This document shows positions 21,360 through 32,900 of a stretch of DNA of 36,832 nucleotides, piece by piece. The stretch spans positions 1 to 36,832 of the forward strand of contig JBNGIO010006082.1 of assembly GCA_049999805.1 (NCBI GenBank), given 5' to 3'. The notes beneath the pieces are model-generated. The model ran no database searches, had not been told where the DNA came from, and saw nothing but the letters and a program-made list of their open reading frames with translations. The position numbers were made by a program, and so were the translations under genes. Origin of the DNA: Folioceros fuciformis (lineage: Eukaryota > Anthocerotophyta > Anthocerotopsida > Anthocerotales). Positions within the stretch are counted from its first letter, which is position 1. Each line of letters starts with the position of its first letter.

Positions 21360-24300
21360 ATGGCCTAGCAGCAAGCTTTCTCAACCTCCCCTGTCATCAA
21401 CATCCCCAAAGAAGATAAGTTCGATGGTGAGAATTATCATGTGTGGAAGAAAAGCATGGAAGAAGTGCTTAAGTCGAGGAAGCTCTGGGTACATGTCAAT
21501 GGTGTGGGCAATCCACCCGTGCCCACACCTAAACCATGACCAGCTGCACCACCAAATGATGTGGTTAAGTGGGAGGAAGCAGATCAGCTGGCACGCACCC
21601 TCTTGCATTTCAGCGTCAAGAGCAGCCACTCCGGCGTTTTTCAGAGAGCTGACGAACTTGCATCAGCCTGGTGGAAACAAGTTAAGATGCTCTACGACTC
21701 GAGGGACCTCATGTTACAGACATACGTGTTAAAACAATTTATGGCCTTAAAGATGAAGGAGACTGACCCAATTGACAAGCACGTACTGGACTTCCGCAAT
21801 TGGAGAGCAAAAATGGTGTTAGCAGGCTTCAATCTTGAGGAGGAGCTCTTGGCAATCATACTCCTCACCACACTACCAGAAACTTGGACAAGTGTGGTAC
21901 AAGGCCTTCAACATGTGCGTCCCATTTCAGTAAATCGAGTGATAGCTGCAATGCTCACGGAGTAATCTCGTAGAAAGATCTCTAATACGTCTCTCTCTCT
22001 TGGAAGAGGTCGGCGACAAGGACGTCCCTTTAAGAGAGGTAGAGGCAGAGGCCGAGGCTTCCCCTCGAAGCTCTCAGGTTACAACAACACCAACGGATCT
22101 AGGCCTCCTTGTGGCCACTGCGGTATTACAAATCATACCTGGCAGACGTGCAGGAAACGTCTTGCTGGAGAAGGTGGACCCTCAGGCCAGCTGGCTGTGA
22201 CCATGCAGAAATATAGTAGGGCTTTCTGCACAAGTGTTATCTCAGAACATTTTCTGCCCTCCTCTCGAGATGACAACAGCAACCTGTGCAATGTCGTCAC
22301 TTGCTTTGCAAACCAGCATGAGCATTCATGGTACATTGATAGCGGGGCCTTGCAGCATATGACCCCTCATGCTGCATACTTCACAGAACTAAAGGAGAGC
22401 AGCCCTGCTAAGAACGTGTGCCTATGAGATGATTCGCAACATCAAATAGCAGGCCAGGGGACCATCCGACTCGACTTACAGCCTGATCAACACTTAGAGA
22501 TACCTGATGTTCCTTATGTGCCGGGCCTCGCCAAGAACCTCGTCTCCGTTCGGAAAATAGACCAGTCTGGTTGCTATGTCTGTTTTGGAGAGGGTAAATG
22601 TATTGTTGAGAAGAAGGATGGTACACTCTTGGCTATTGGACACCTGCAAAAGGATGACTTGTATAATTTGGACATGAAGGATGACAAGGCGTTTTCTGCT
22701 TATCCGAGTACACCTTATACAAGGCCATCTCTTACTTACCTTTGGCATCTTTGTTTGGGCCACGTTAACTTTCAGAAGCTTGTTAACATGTACAAATCCC
22801 AGCTTGTGGATGGCATCCAACTAGACAATCTGACGGATTTTGGAGTATGTGAGGCTTGCGTGCTTGGGAAGCACAAGTGCTCCTCATTTCCTGTTGGGCA
22901 AGCAACACGTGCTATAGAGATTTTAGGCCTTGTGCATAGTGACATATGTGATAAACTTCTAGTTTCACTTGGAGGGAAGGAATACTTTACCACATTCATT
23001 AATGATTTCACGCGCTTCTGTGTGGTGTATTTTCTGAAGCACAAGTCCGAAACCTTCTCTTGTTTTGTTGCATATAAGGCATGGGCCGAAACTCAAACTG
23101 GCAAACGTTTAAAAATGCTGAGGACGGACAATGGAGGAGAGTACCTTTCTGGAGAGTTCGTCGCCTTCTAACAGCAGTATGGCATTGAACAACAGCTGAC
23201 TAATGCTTATACCCCTCAGCAGAATGGGGTCTCAGAGAAGGAGAACCAGTCCTTGGAGACATCCGCGTCCAATATTCTGCAATATGCCAAATTGCCCAAT
23301 AGTTATTGGGCCGAAACTGTCTCCTATGTAGTCTATATCCAAAATCAAATAGCTCATGGGGCAGTGAAGAACAAAACCCTGTATGAATTGTGGACAGGGC
23401 GTAAGCCAAACCTCTCTCACCTTCGTGTGTTTGGCTCTTCCATTTACGCTCAAGTTCCCAAGGATCTTTGCAGCAAGTTCGACCCCAAGTCCTCCAACTG
23501 CATATTCATCGGCTTTACAACGTGTGTAAAAGGTTATAAGTTGATGGACTGGCAAACTCGTCGTGTTACCCACTCATGAGATGTTGTGTTGGTGGAGGGC
23601 GTGGAGTCTGACCATCCAGTGGGAGCTTTTTCCCCTGGTGATTCTGAGGTCAACTCCGCAGAAGAGGAAGAGGAGATCATGGTGTGAACAATCCCAGTTC
23701 CTCTTCCTACTGCACCTGTGCATGTACCAAGCCCACAAGTTGTTGCACAGTCACCTCAAGTGCATACACCTATTAGAACGCCTTGCATTGCGAATAGCAG
23801 CAGAGACATAGATGACTCATCGTCTTATAGTCTCTCTTATGATGAGCCGGTCATTCCCTCTGCACTAGAAGCAGGCCAACATCGAAGGAACAACAATCAT
23901 GCTCAAAATGAGCCTCGAGGCTCTGAGAGAGTATGTTGACCACCTTCATACCTTCATTCATATGTTCCTGGTGACTTCAGGCGCCCGAAATCACATCTGA
24001 CTTATTGCTTGGCTGCGAATACTATTTTGTGTGAGCCACCCACATATGAAGCAGCACTGAGCTGTCCAGATGCCGAGCATTGGCATGCAGCCATTCAATC
24101 TGAACTGACTTCATTGTATGAGAACAAAACTTGGATGATTGCCAGCCTACCTGCAGACAGAAAGCAAGTAGGCAGCAAGTGGGTGTTTAAAATCAAGCTC
24201 AAAGCAGACAGCAGCATTTCAAGGTATAAAGCACGGCTGGTTGCCAAAGGGTATTTTCAAATACCTAGTGTTGACTACGACGACACATTCAGCCCGGTGG

Positions 24301-25661
24301 TCAAGCTTAATGCCTTGCGCATGTTCGTAGCACTTGCTGCTGTTAACAATTTGGAGTTGGAGCAACTAGACGTCACCACGGCATTCTTGTACGGAAACCT
24401 GCAAGAGGAGATCTTGATGCAAGTTCCCCCAGGAGTCGAAGTGCCTGAAGAGATACCTCGTCCGGTATGAAGGCTCTAGAAGACTTTGTACGGACTTAAA
24501 CAAAGTCCACGAGCCTGGTATGAAAGAATAGACACCTACTTAAAAGAGTTAGGCTATATAAGCCTACATGTTGACAACAACGTCTACCTGAAAAGAGAAG
24601 GTAAAGACTTCTTAGCTTTGGCCATTTACGTGGATGACATTATCGTCCTTAGTAATTCCTTGCGAATGATATTTGACCTCAAAGAGCATATGCAACGAGC
24701 ATTTAAGATCACAGAGGTTGGGGCACTTACGTATCGTTTGGGCATGGAACTGCTCCGTAACAGAGGTGAGGGCACCATATTTCTTCACCAGCACAAGTAT
24801 GCCCTGCAAATACTAGATAGGTTTGGCATGTTAGAATGCAAACTTGCTTCAACACCTGTAGAGCAGAATGCCAGATATATCCAGCAAGTGGGAGAAATAC
24901 CTGAACGGGAGATGCCATAGGATGATCTATACCCATCGAAGAATGGAAGTGTGATGCATCTAATGATAGGTAGCAAGCTTGATCTTGCCTTCAGCTCGGG
25001 ACTTACTTCAAAGTTTGTCTTTCACCCCAACAAATCTCACGAAGACCTAATGACAAGGGTCCTCCGATAGATTTCTGGAACTGCAACTTGGGGAATCCTG
25101 TACAGCGCAAAGGCAAAGAAGGCGCTGCACCTGCAAGCTTATAGTGACGCTGACTGGGCAAGCGACCCAGACAGCCGTAAGAGCATTTCTAGCTACGTCA
25201 CAATTCTGGCAGGAGGTGCCATCTCATGGAGTAGCAGGAAGCAAGCTACAATCGCCCTATCATCGACTGAAACAGAGTACAAAAGCTTAACGAAGGCATG
25301 CAAGGAGCTTACCTGGTTAGTGGGAGCATTAAGGGAGCTTGGCATCTAGCAAGAGCTTCCAATCAATCTACAATGTGACAACCAGAGCGCAATAGCGCTA
25401 ACAATGAATCCATGCTTCCACGCCAGGACGAAACACATCGAGATCGAACATCACTACATCCAGCAGACCGTTGCTCAAGGTTTGGTGAGACTCTCATATT
25501 GCTCCACTGAGATGGTGATCGCAGACATATTGATGAAGGCAATTGGGCGCATCAAGCACTATGAACACGCCAGCAACATGAGACTACGAGTAGCTGGCGG
25601 ACCTCTGAGGTGGAGCGCAACACCGGTGGATCGAAGAACAAGCCGAAACGACGAAGACTGA
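21360..25661 (+). pseudogene. Copia gag-pol polyprotein, one frame with 13 stop codons and no frameshift
   Basis: All codons are in one phase from ATG 21360 to TGA 25659 (1434 codons). Gag: KFDGENYHVWKKSMEEVL, SAWWKQVKMLYDSRD; RG-rich stretch, then CCHC knuckle C-GH-C-GITN-H-TWQT-C (about 22110). Protease: WYIDSGALQHMT (about 22330). Integrase: WHLCLGHVN...CEACVLGKH zinc site; catalytic Asp in LVHSDIC and LRTDNGGEY; TPQQNGVSEKEN. RT: KWVFKIKLKAD, YKARLVAKGY, QLDVTTAFLYGNL, LYGLKQSPRAWY, catalytic YVDD (about 24630). RNase H: AYSDADWASD, SSTETEY, CDNQSAIAL, RTKHIEIEHHYI. Internal stops are at 21366, 21537, 21963, 22425, 23169, 23577, 23685, 23937, 24468, 24477, 24918, 25068 and 25347. The 23577 stop replaces the Arg of the common (S)RDVV motif (CGA to TGA); that at 25068 replaces the Tyr of VLRY. 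A 96-codon frame in the leader (21058-21348) has no known function. Confidence 0.95.
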
Positions 25662-25829
25662 AGACTGAAGGATTGGCGACACTAGTTTAGGGACTGACAA
25701 GTTTCTTTCCTAGCATCGAAGTTTCTTTAGTTAGATCTTACGTTTCACTAGCTAGGTTTATGTCTCTTTAGTGAATAAATAAACAAACAACTATACAACT
25801 ATAAACATTATACACTCACTAACTCTAGA

Positions 25830-25841
25830 CCCGAGTGGGAG
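25830..25841 (+). promoter_or_regulatory. Polypurine tract
   Basis: The purine-rich GAGTGGGAG ends directly at the 3' LTR start (25842), the expected position of the plus-strand primer. Confidence 0.75.
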
Positions 25842-26195
25842 TGATAATAGGTATGTCTAACCCTAATGTACGTTAGTAGTAGTTTACGGTTGGTAATTGT
25901 GTGTCCGGCGCGCGTATGACAACGTGTATAATTTGACACAAGACTACAATGTGTCCGGCGCGCGTATGACAACATGTGTAACTTGACACAAGACTACAAT
26001 GTGTCCGGCGCGCATATGACAACGTGTATAACTTGATACAAGACTACAATGTGTCCGGCGCGCGTATGACAACATGTGTAACTTGACAGAAGACTACAAT
26101 GTGTCCGGCGCACGTATGACAACGTGTGTAACTTGACACAAGACTACAATCTTATGCTGCGCCTACAATCGCTAAGTGGGTAATCTACGTTGTCA
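25842..26195 (+). repeat. 3' LTR, 354 bp, with five tandem 50-bp units
   Basis: Same ends as the 5' LTR. Five copies of a 50-bp unit (GTGTCCGGCGCGCGTATGAC, AACGTGT, then TTGACACAAGACTACAAT) occupy about 25900-26149; the 5' LTR has one. Copies differ at a few positions and alternate variants (for example AACATGTGTAA against AACGTGTATAA), suggesting duplication in two-unit steps. Confidence 0.93.
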
Positions 26196-26395
26196 ACATG
26201 GGTGTGCTAACTACTAGACTACTAGATATGGTGATAGCGCGTGTCCGCAACATAGGTGTGCCAACTACTAGACTACTAGATATGGTGATAGCGTGTGTCG
26301 CAACATAGGTGTGCCAACTACTAGACTACTAGATATGGTGATAGCGTGTGTCGCAACATAGGTGTGCCAACTACTAGGCATGGTGATAGCTCGTA
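26196..26395 (+). repeat. Right part of the 53-bp minisatellite
   Basis: About four copies of a 53-54-bp unit (CAACATAGGTGTGCCAAC, ACTAGACTACTAGATATGG, TGATAGCGTGTGTCG). The first is cut by the LTR so that it begins ACATGGGTGTGC; the last lacks the inner ACTAGACT and ends TGATAGCTCGTAAC, resembling the left-hand copy. Confidence 0.9.
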
Positions 26396-27189
26396 ACTTC
26401 GATTTGCACCAAGCTCCATAATTATGAGGGGCTCTTCTTAGAATAGATCTTATTGGGACATCTTTATATTTTAGGGGACACTTTATATGAGTGGTTGGGA
26501 GGAGTATAAGTAAGAAGGATAAAGACCAAGAATCATAGTCATCATGACTACTTAAGTTTGGTAAAGTAGTAGAACACTAGGGATTGTGATATCCTCCTAT
26601 ATTGTTCTACTCTAAGGATAAGACTGTTGGTGTATTGCCTCCTGCATGTTTGGCCTTAGCACCTTGTTCACTAGAGCAGAAGGCACCCACCCCTCCTCGT
26701 TGTGTTCAAGTTGTTAGGTGGAGCATTTCTACAATTGGTTCTTCAACGCATTGGCCATCTACACAATACAATCCCAGCTTACTGATTGAATTGACCTAAG
26801 TTTACCACTCATTCAATCTTAGTGGATACCTTCGAAAAATACTCATTTGGTTATTGGTCTTGCACAAACCATTCTCTAGTTTGGATAATATCCGTGCCTT
26901 CTTTGGATGTATGTGGGCTTGTGTGTTTCTAATTGTGTAATCCTAAGAATGATTGTCGTTATTAGAGAATAGTGAAAAGTCATGGTTCGGAGAGTAAGAA
27001 GCCTTGGTGATACGATACCTTACTTAGCATCATAAGTAGTTGTGTGATAAGAGGTTCATAGTAGTTGCAATTGCTAACAATATGTTTCTCAACCTTTGCA
27101 AGTGAGTCCTCCTTATTGCAAACATCGTTCCCCAACTTTAAGAAAGAAATGAGGATCCAACAACTGATGATTTGAAGAAGTCTGTAATC

Positions 27190-27306
27190 GATCTTACAAA
27201 AACGTTTTCTTTGTAGAGACTTCACACTCCAATCTAATAAAAAACTCTAAATGATCTTACCAAAAGGTTTTCTTTGTAGAGACTTCACACTCCAATCTAA
27301 TAAAAA
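27190..27306. repeat. 63-bp tandem duplication
   Basis: GATCTTAC(A/C)AAAA starts at 27190 and 27253. Both copies contain TTTTCTTTGTAGAGACTTC, then CACACTCCAATCTAATAAAA. Confidence 0.92.
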
Positions 27307-27722
27307 AAGAAGGAGAGTCTCTAATTAATGAATATTATCAATAATAGATCATCAATAGTAGTTAGATGATCCATTATTGATCATCAATAATTGATGGATA
27401 GCTATTGTATCATACGAAATTGCAACCTAAACCATGGTGGGGCCACAATTTGGAGGCATGGACATCCAAATCCATTAGATTTTAGTGGAATATGACCATT
27501 AACCTCTATTCAATGTCCATAAAGATGCTTCTTCATATCATGACCATGATTTTATTCCTCATTCACAATCGCAAGCTTTTGGCCATATACTCCTATTCAA
27601 TCCCCACAAAGACCCTTCTTTAGAGCATATTCACAAGAAAAACTGGCAAATTGAATATTGTTCCTTGTTGAAATTTTTTATTGTTGTAATTTTATGCTAC
27701 TACGAAAATACTTCTTAGCTAA

Positions 27723-27776
27723 AAGGATTGGAGTGTGGTCAATGTTAATCCAATCGTTAACCACACTCCAATCCTT
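27723..27776. repeat. Perfect 17-bp inverted repeat (hairpin, 20-nt loop)
   Basis: Left arm AAGGATTGGAGTGTGGT (27723-27739) and right arm ACCACACTCCAATCCTT (27760-27776) are exact complements. No T-run or terminator context. Confidence 0.93.
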
Positions 27777-28000
27777 AGCCTCCTACTTGGATTGAGGACA
27801 ACATATAAGGACCTCTTGCATTCATTCAGAAACATAATCTTTGTTGCATACCATTGGAATACTTATGAAATTTAACCATAGTGCAAGCATTTGCAATTGA
27901 GTACAACATACAAGAATATGACCTTTTTAGTAACAAAATCTTTGGTAGGATCAATGACAAAGGTAGCAAGCAAGGTGTGTTACTTAGTCATTGAGATGAG

Positions 28001-28265
28001 CTCTAAAATTGCAAGCCTAGAGAGAGTGTGCCAAATGATGGTCCTCATCATAGTAGAAAACAGACTAGTTCCTAAGCCATTGTGAGGCCCTCAAACATTG
28101 CAAAGAGAGGCGCTCTAATATTGCAAAGCCTGGAGCGAGCACACCAAAAGGCTGGTCCTCATCATAGTAGAAAAGGAGGCTAGTTCTTAAGCAATCACAG
28201 AGGCACTTTATGCCTCTCTAATATTGGTGCCAAAAGTTGGTCCTCCTCATATTGAACAAGAAGCC
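28001..28265. repeat. Degenerate tandem repeat of about 105-112 bp, three copies
   Basis: Copies start with CTCTAA(A/T)ATTG at 28001, 28113 and 28216. The first two share TGGTCCTCATCATAGTAGAA and CTAGTTC(C/T)TAAGC; the third is partial. Confidence 0.8.
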
Positions 28266-29908
28266 ATAAAACCTACTCCTTTATCTGAGCAAGAGCAAAG
28301 ATGGGCATGAGCTACCATAGGAATGGACAAGTCTCGAGGAAAAGATAGTTGCTTGTGGATAATGCTTCTCCATTGGGAAAAGGAATGCTTGAAGTCAGCG
28401 AAATTCAATCAATACAATCTCAAAAGAGTGAAGAAAAAAAACACGTCTTCATTAGTTGGGAACCTCTTGTAAAACGGAGAGACACTTTTGTGCACACTGT
28501 GAGAGAACATAGTGCTATACTCTTCTAAGAGGGACTGCCAAATGGGGTATCTCTAAATGATGATGAAGCAAACAGATGAGGTCGGGGACTCGGGGGACGA
28601 GAGGGCCCACGTTCCTAGGGAATGGATGTTGGGCCCGGCTTGTATTCTTTCCTTCTAGAGACTGCCAGGAATCTCTTTTTTCCCAACCAATTTGGAGGCA
28701 AAGGCCTTTTCGCCACAAAGACCTCTCCGCTGCCAACTTCGAGGAAGTTACTGATTCTCCCTTTTCTTTCCTTACAGGCTTTCCATCGGCCCCCGGCGAC
28801 TTGAACTACTATCACCACCGGAGTCTAGTTAAGAGATCACTTCTGGTTGGGATATTTGCGATGCGTGATGAGCTCTGTTTTAAGAAGCTAAAAGATAGCT
28901 CATCTCGCATAAGAGCTCCAGTATTGCTATGTATTTAAGAGGTTTCTTATACTTGGGATATGCGAGACGTGATGAGCTCTTCTCTATGAAGCGCCCTATC
29001 CCAGGTACCTTCGCACCTACGGAAAGAGTAGAACTATTTGGTGATAGATTCAATGCATGACTGCATTATCCACAAGCCTGTGAGAGTGGGGATGATAATG
29101 ATTTTGAAGGCGATCATGCCCAGACGTGCATCTCGTTGATGATATCTTAGCACTATCTTGCTGGCTGCTTGGTGTTGCACAGGACTGCATTTGCAGATGT
29201 CCATCCAGCAAGGGTCTATTTCAGGAGCCTGATATTTATGACACCCTGTTGTGACGGCCCCATAATCGCAATCGGCCACATGCGAGCTCGGCCCTGCTCA
29301 CAATTATTGTTCTTCTCTGTAGCACGCGTGTTTTGGGCAACTGGGCATCGTCGAGCGTGGCTGTGGCTATCCTGTTTAGGCTGTGACAAATAAAGCGAGC
29401 TGTAGCTGCCCAGTGTGAGTAAGCGAGAGAATGGCCAGCCGCGGGACACGATCTAAATGTGCTGCTTAGAAGCATCGGAGAAGATCACCGCCTAGCTGAT
29501 CCTTCTCATCACCTGTGGTGCCTGCGTAGGATCCTTCTCATCACCTGCAGCCTGTGCCTGCGTAGGATCTATCTTCTGGTCACTTGCATCTGTTGCTCAT
29601 GAATGATACAAGGGACTTTCTGGGCTCGCATTTCTCAGAACCCAGTGACTTGGAACAGCGTCTTGATCAGCCTTCTGCCCTCCGCTTTCCTGCAAGCATC
29701 GGATTGTCGCTAGTACACCTACTGCATCAGCTTTTCAGATCTGTGCCCTACTTAATCAAGTGGTGGAAAGTGAGACCAAGCATCAAGCTAGGTCTAAAGT
29801 GAGGGTATCAGGAGTGACAAATCTTGTGGTCCTGAGAGTGAATTTTGCATCCGGTTCACTGCATTCAGATCCAGTGGAATAGATCTGGTAGCGGTTTGTG
29901 AGCCATCC

Positions 29909-32900
29909 ATGGCTGGTTCTCCTGGTGCAGGTGTGACCATGTCAGGAAAACTTGAGCCATCTGCTAATGAGTCCAGGCTCCCATCTTCGCCCATTCCTTC
30001 TTCGCCCTTATCCCAGGCATCCTCGCTCTCTGGGCGATCTTCCCCACCCAAGTCTCCGAACGGCCATCCCCTGCCTGTGTCTCCGCCCAGCCAGGCTTTC
30101 AAAGTGAGAGCGTCCGAGCAGTTTGACAAGAGTGGGTTGGTGGCGGTGCAGCATGCAGCCCTTCACGATGCGCACGTGCTGGAGATGGGATTGCACACTC
30201 TGGTTGTGTCCAATCCCGAAGTCAAGGGGGCTGCATTTGGAGAGGGGGGAGTTGTTCTCGAGCCTCCCAAGGTGCAACATCCTCCTGTTGGATTGAAGCC
30301 CATCCTCCTTAAAGACATGAAGGTGAGATGATCCTGCAATGCTCTCCGTTAAATCCCTCTGAGTCCCGGTAGAGCACAGCTTGGCCTTCTAACAGCGAGT
30401 CTAGTGACTTTCACTACTGCTTGAAATCCACAGACTGGCAAGTATCATCGTGGCAGAGTTCTGTTTGGCACGATCTGCACTAAGCCTGTGAAAGTGCGGT
30501 CCCTGACGACGATTCTGGAGGACGATAGCGGTTCTGCCACCATCGTGCTCATCCCCGACGCAGTTCCAGTCNNNNNNNNNNNNNNNNNNNNNNNNNNNNN
30601 NNNNNNNNNNNNNNNNNNNNNNNNNNNNNNNNNNNNNNNNNNNNNNNNNNNNNNNNNNNNNNNNNNNNNNNAGTTTCCCGAGGGAGCCCGCGTGGCTATC
30701 GAGAATCCATACCTCAAGAGATTTGCGGATAATGTGGTCGGGATCCTGATCGAGGAACCCAAGGAAGTCATTTTCCTGTCCATTCCGGAAGGCCGGGATG
30801 CCGGTACCTACACTACTGGTGACAATGGGGAGCTTCCAAAGTATAATCAAGATTGGGAGAGACAGGCAGTTGCAGTCGGCGACAACCACTTCAGTTTGGA
30901 GAATGGTGACCACCGACTTTCAGGATCCGATGAAGATGACCACGAGCTTCACACGCCTGTGAAGGAGGCTGACCTGTCAAAGCGCTTTGACAAACCAGCG
31001 GAAGACGTCAAGTCTTCCGGAAGCAACTCCGATGGCGGTCTCTCAGCCTACGAGAAGCTTGAGGGAGATAAGAGCAGTGCTCTGCCTCCTCGGGATGACA
31101 AGTCCATCAGCAAAATCAGGGCAGAGTCAATCGAAAACATTGCAAGGGCGGAGTTTGTTGGGTCTGAGAAATCAAAGAAGAGGCTGGAAGAAAGTGGCGC
31201 TGGGGCTTTGCGGGGTAGCGAACTCGACTTATCGGGGGAAGGATCTGTTGTGGAGACCAGTCTTAAGAAGGTAGAAGCTGGTAACGCTGACAAGCACGAT
31301 GGCTCTGTTGTCGTGGTTGTTCAAAACACTTCTAATCTGACCGAGAAAATAGCAGCGGGGACCTTTGACAGATCGTCCAATCCATGGTCATTGGCTGCAT
31401 CTGTTCACCGGATCCAGGAGGTTGCAGATGGAGCGGCTGAATTAGATAGAAGTGTGACGTCCGTAACTGCTCCAGGTGTGAGAACTACTAAATGTACGCC
31501 GGGACCAGCAGAACGAGGAGAGGCCCAAGTTGCAGATGTGCCAATTGAGGCAGCTCCCTCTGAGAAATCTGCGACTGCTCCAGTCTCGAAAACTACTGAG
31601 AGCAGGCTAGGGGCAGCAAAAATAGGGGATGGTAAACATGCAGATGCAGCAGCTGAAGCACTTCTCTCAGAGAAGTCTGTGACCGCTCCAGGAGTGAACG
31701 CCACTGGGTGCGCGCTTGGAGCAGCGAAACAAGGGGATGCTAGCGTCGCAGATGCAGCAGCTGAAGCACTGCCCTCAAAGAAGTCTGTGACCGCTCCAGG
31801 GGTGAACGCCCCTGGGTGCGCGCTTGGAGCAGCAAAACAAGGGGATGCCAGAGTCGCAGATGCAGCAGCTGAAGCACTTTCTTCACAGAAGTCTGTGACC
31901 GCTCCAGGAGTGAACGCCACTGGGGGCGCGCTTGGAGCAGCAAAACAAGGGGATGCCAGAGTCGCAGATGCAGCAGCTGAAGCACTGTCCTCAGAGAAGT
32001 CTGTGACCGCTCCAGGAGTGAACGCCACTGGGTATGCGCTTGGAGCAGCAAAACAAGGGGATGCCAGAGTCGCAGATGCAGCAGCTGAAGCACTTTCCTC
32101 ACAGAAGTCTGTGACCGCTCCAGGAGTGACCGCCACTGGGTGCGCGCTTGGAGCAGGAAAACAAGGGGACGCTAGAGGCGCAGATGCAGCAGCTGAAGTA
32201 CTTCCCTCAGAGAAGTCTGTGACCGCTCCAGGAGTGGGAACCACTGAGTACAGGCTAGGAGCAGCAGAACGAAGGGATACCAAAGATGTAGATGTTGCAG
32301 CTGCCGAAGTTCCCTCAGAGGAGCCTTCGACTGCTCCAGGAGTGGGAACCACTGAGTATAGGCTAGGAGCAGCAGAACGAAGGGATACCAAAGATGTAGA
32401 TGTTGCAGCTGCCGAAGTTCCCTCAGAGAAGCCTTCGACTGCTCCAGGAGTGAAAAGTGCTGAGTGCACGCTTAAAGCTGCAGAGAAAGGAGATGCTAAA
32501 GTTGCCGATGTAGCAGCAAGCGCAGTTCCCTCAAAGAATTCTGTGACTGCCCCAGGATTTCAATCTGCTGAGGACAAGAGGGCAGCAGATGTCCCCAAGG
32601 CCGGTCGTTCGGAAGTGGGAACTGCCGAGAACAAACGAAAGGGAGGGAGCAGCTTCGGGAACGACTACTTGGAGCACGAGGTCCAGGGCAGGGACATCCA
32701 AATCACAGCGGGCAGCGACCCATCACTGGCCTCGCAAGAAAGGGATAACGGCGTCCTTCCGGCAGAAGGATACCCAGTTTCAGGTGCTGGTATGCAGAAG
32801 CAGCCTGCATCTGGAAGCGAGAAGCTCGGAGGCGAGAAGCGCGGAGACGGGAAGATCAGAGTCGAGAAGCTTGGTGACGGAAAGATCGGAGGCGAGAAGC

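Larger units (their letters stand above)
20363..26195 (+). mobile_element. Ty1/copia LTR retrotransposon, structurally complete but inactivated
   Basis: A 5.83-kb element bounded by LTRs beginning TGATAATAGG and ending CTACGTTGTCA (TG...CA). Order: 5' LTR 20363-20534, primer-binding site 20535-20547, leader, gag-pol frame 21360-25661, polypurine tract before 25842, 3' LTR 25842-26195. Integrase precedes RT-RNase H, the copia order. Flanks read ACATA on the left and ACATG on the right, a probable 5-bp target duplication with one mismatch inside a minisatellite unit. The coding frame has 13 internal stops, so the copy is dead; the LTRs differ in length by 182 bp through loss or gain of a 50-bp unit. 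Confidence 0.97.
26396..29908. other. 3.5-kb spacer, AT-rich in its first two kilobases, no supported gene
   Basis: 26396-28500 is AT-rich with scattered short frames only and three small repeat structures listed separately. 28560-28940 has 120- and 60-codon frames on the plus strand with no recognisable domain. Around 28845-28990 a short imperfect repeat (GGGATAT, then GTGATGAGCTCT) occurs twice. 29480-29580 has two copies of GATCCTTCTCATCACCTG with TGCCTGCGTAGGAT. The promoter and 5' UTR of the SET gene are presumably in 29400-29908. Confidence 0.45.

Noticed and set aside
21360-25661. Stop-codon reassignment or read-through to explain the open copia frame
   Set aside because: All three stop codons occur, at positions where homologues have different residues, and host genes in the window end normally with TAA, TAG or TGA.
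20303-26395. Regular 50-53-bp repeats as a possible CRISPR array
   Set aside because: Units are directly adjacent with no unique spacers, and the context is a plant nuclear retrotransposon and minisatellite.
27723-27776. 17-bp hairpin as an intrinsic terminator
   Set aside because: Plant nuclear context, no T-run after the stem and no gene ending nearby.
31405-32469. 354-codon minus-strand frame in the SET gene
   Set aside because: It is the antisense of the 108-bp coding repeat; an open antisense frame in one unit is automatically repeated ten times.
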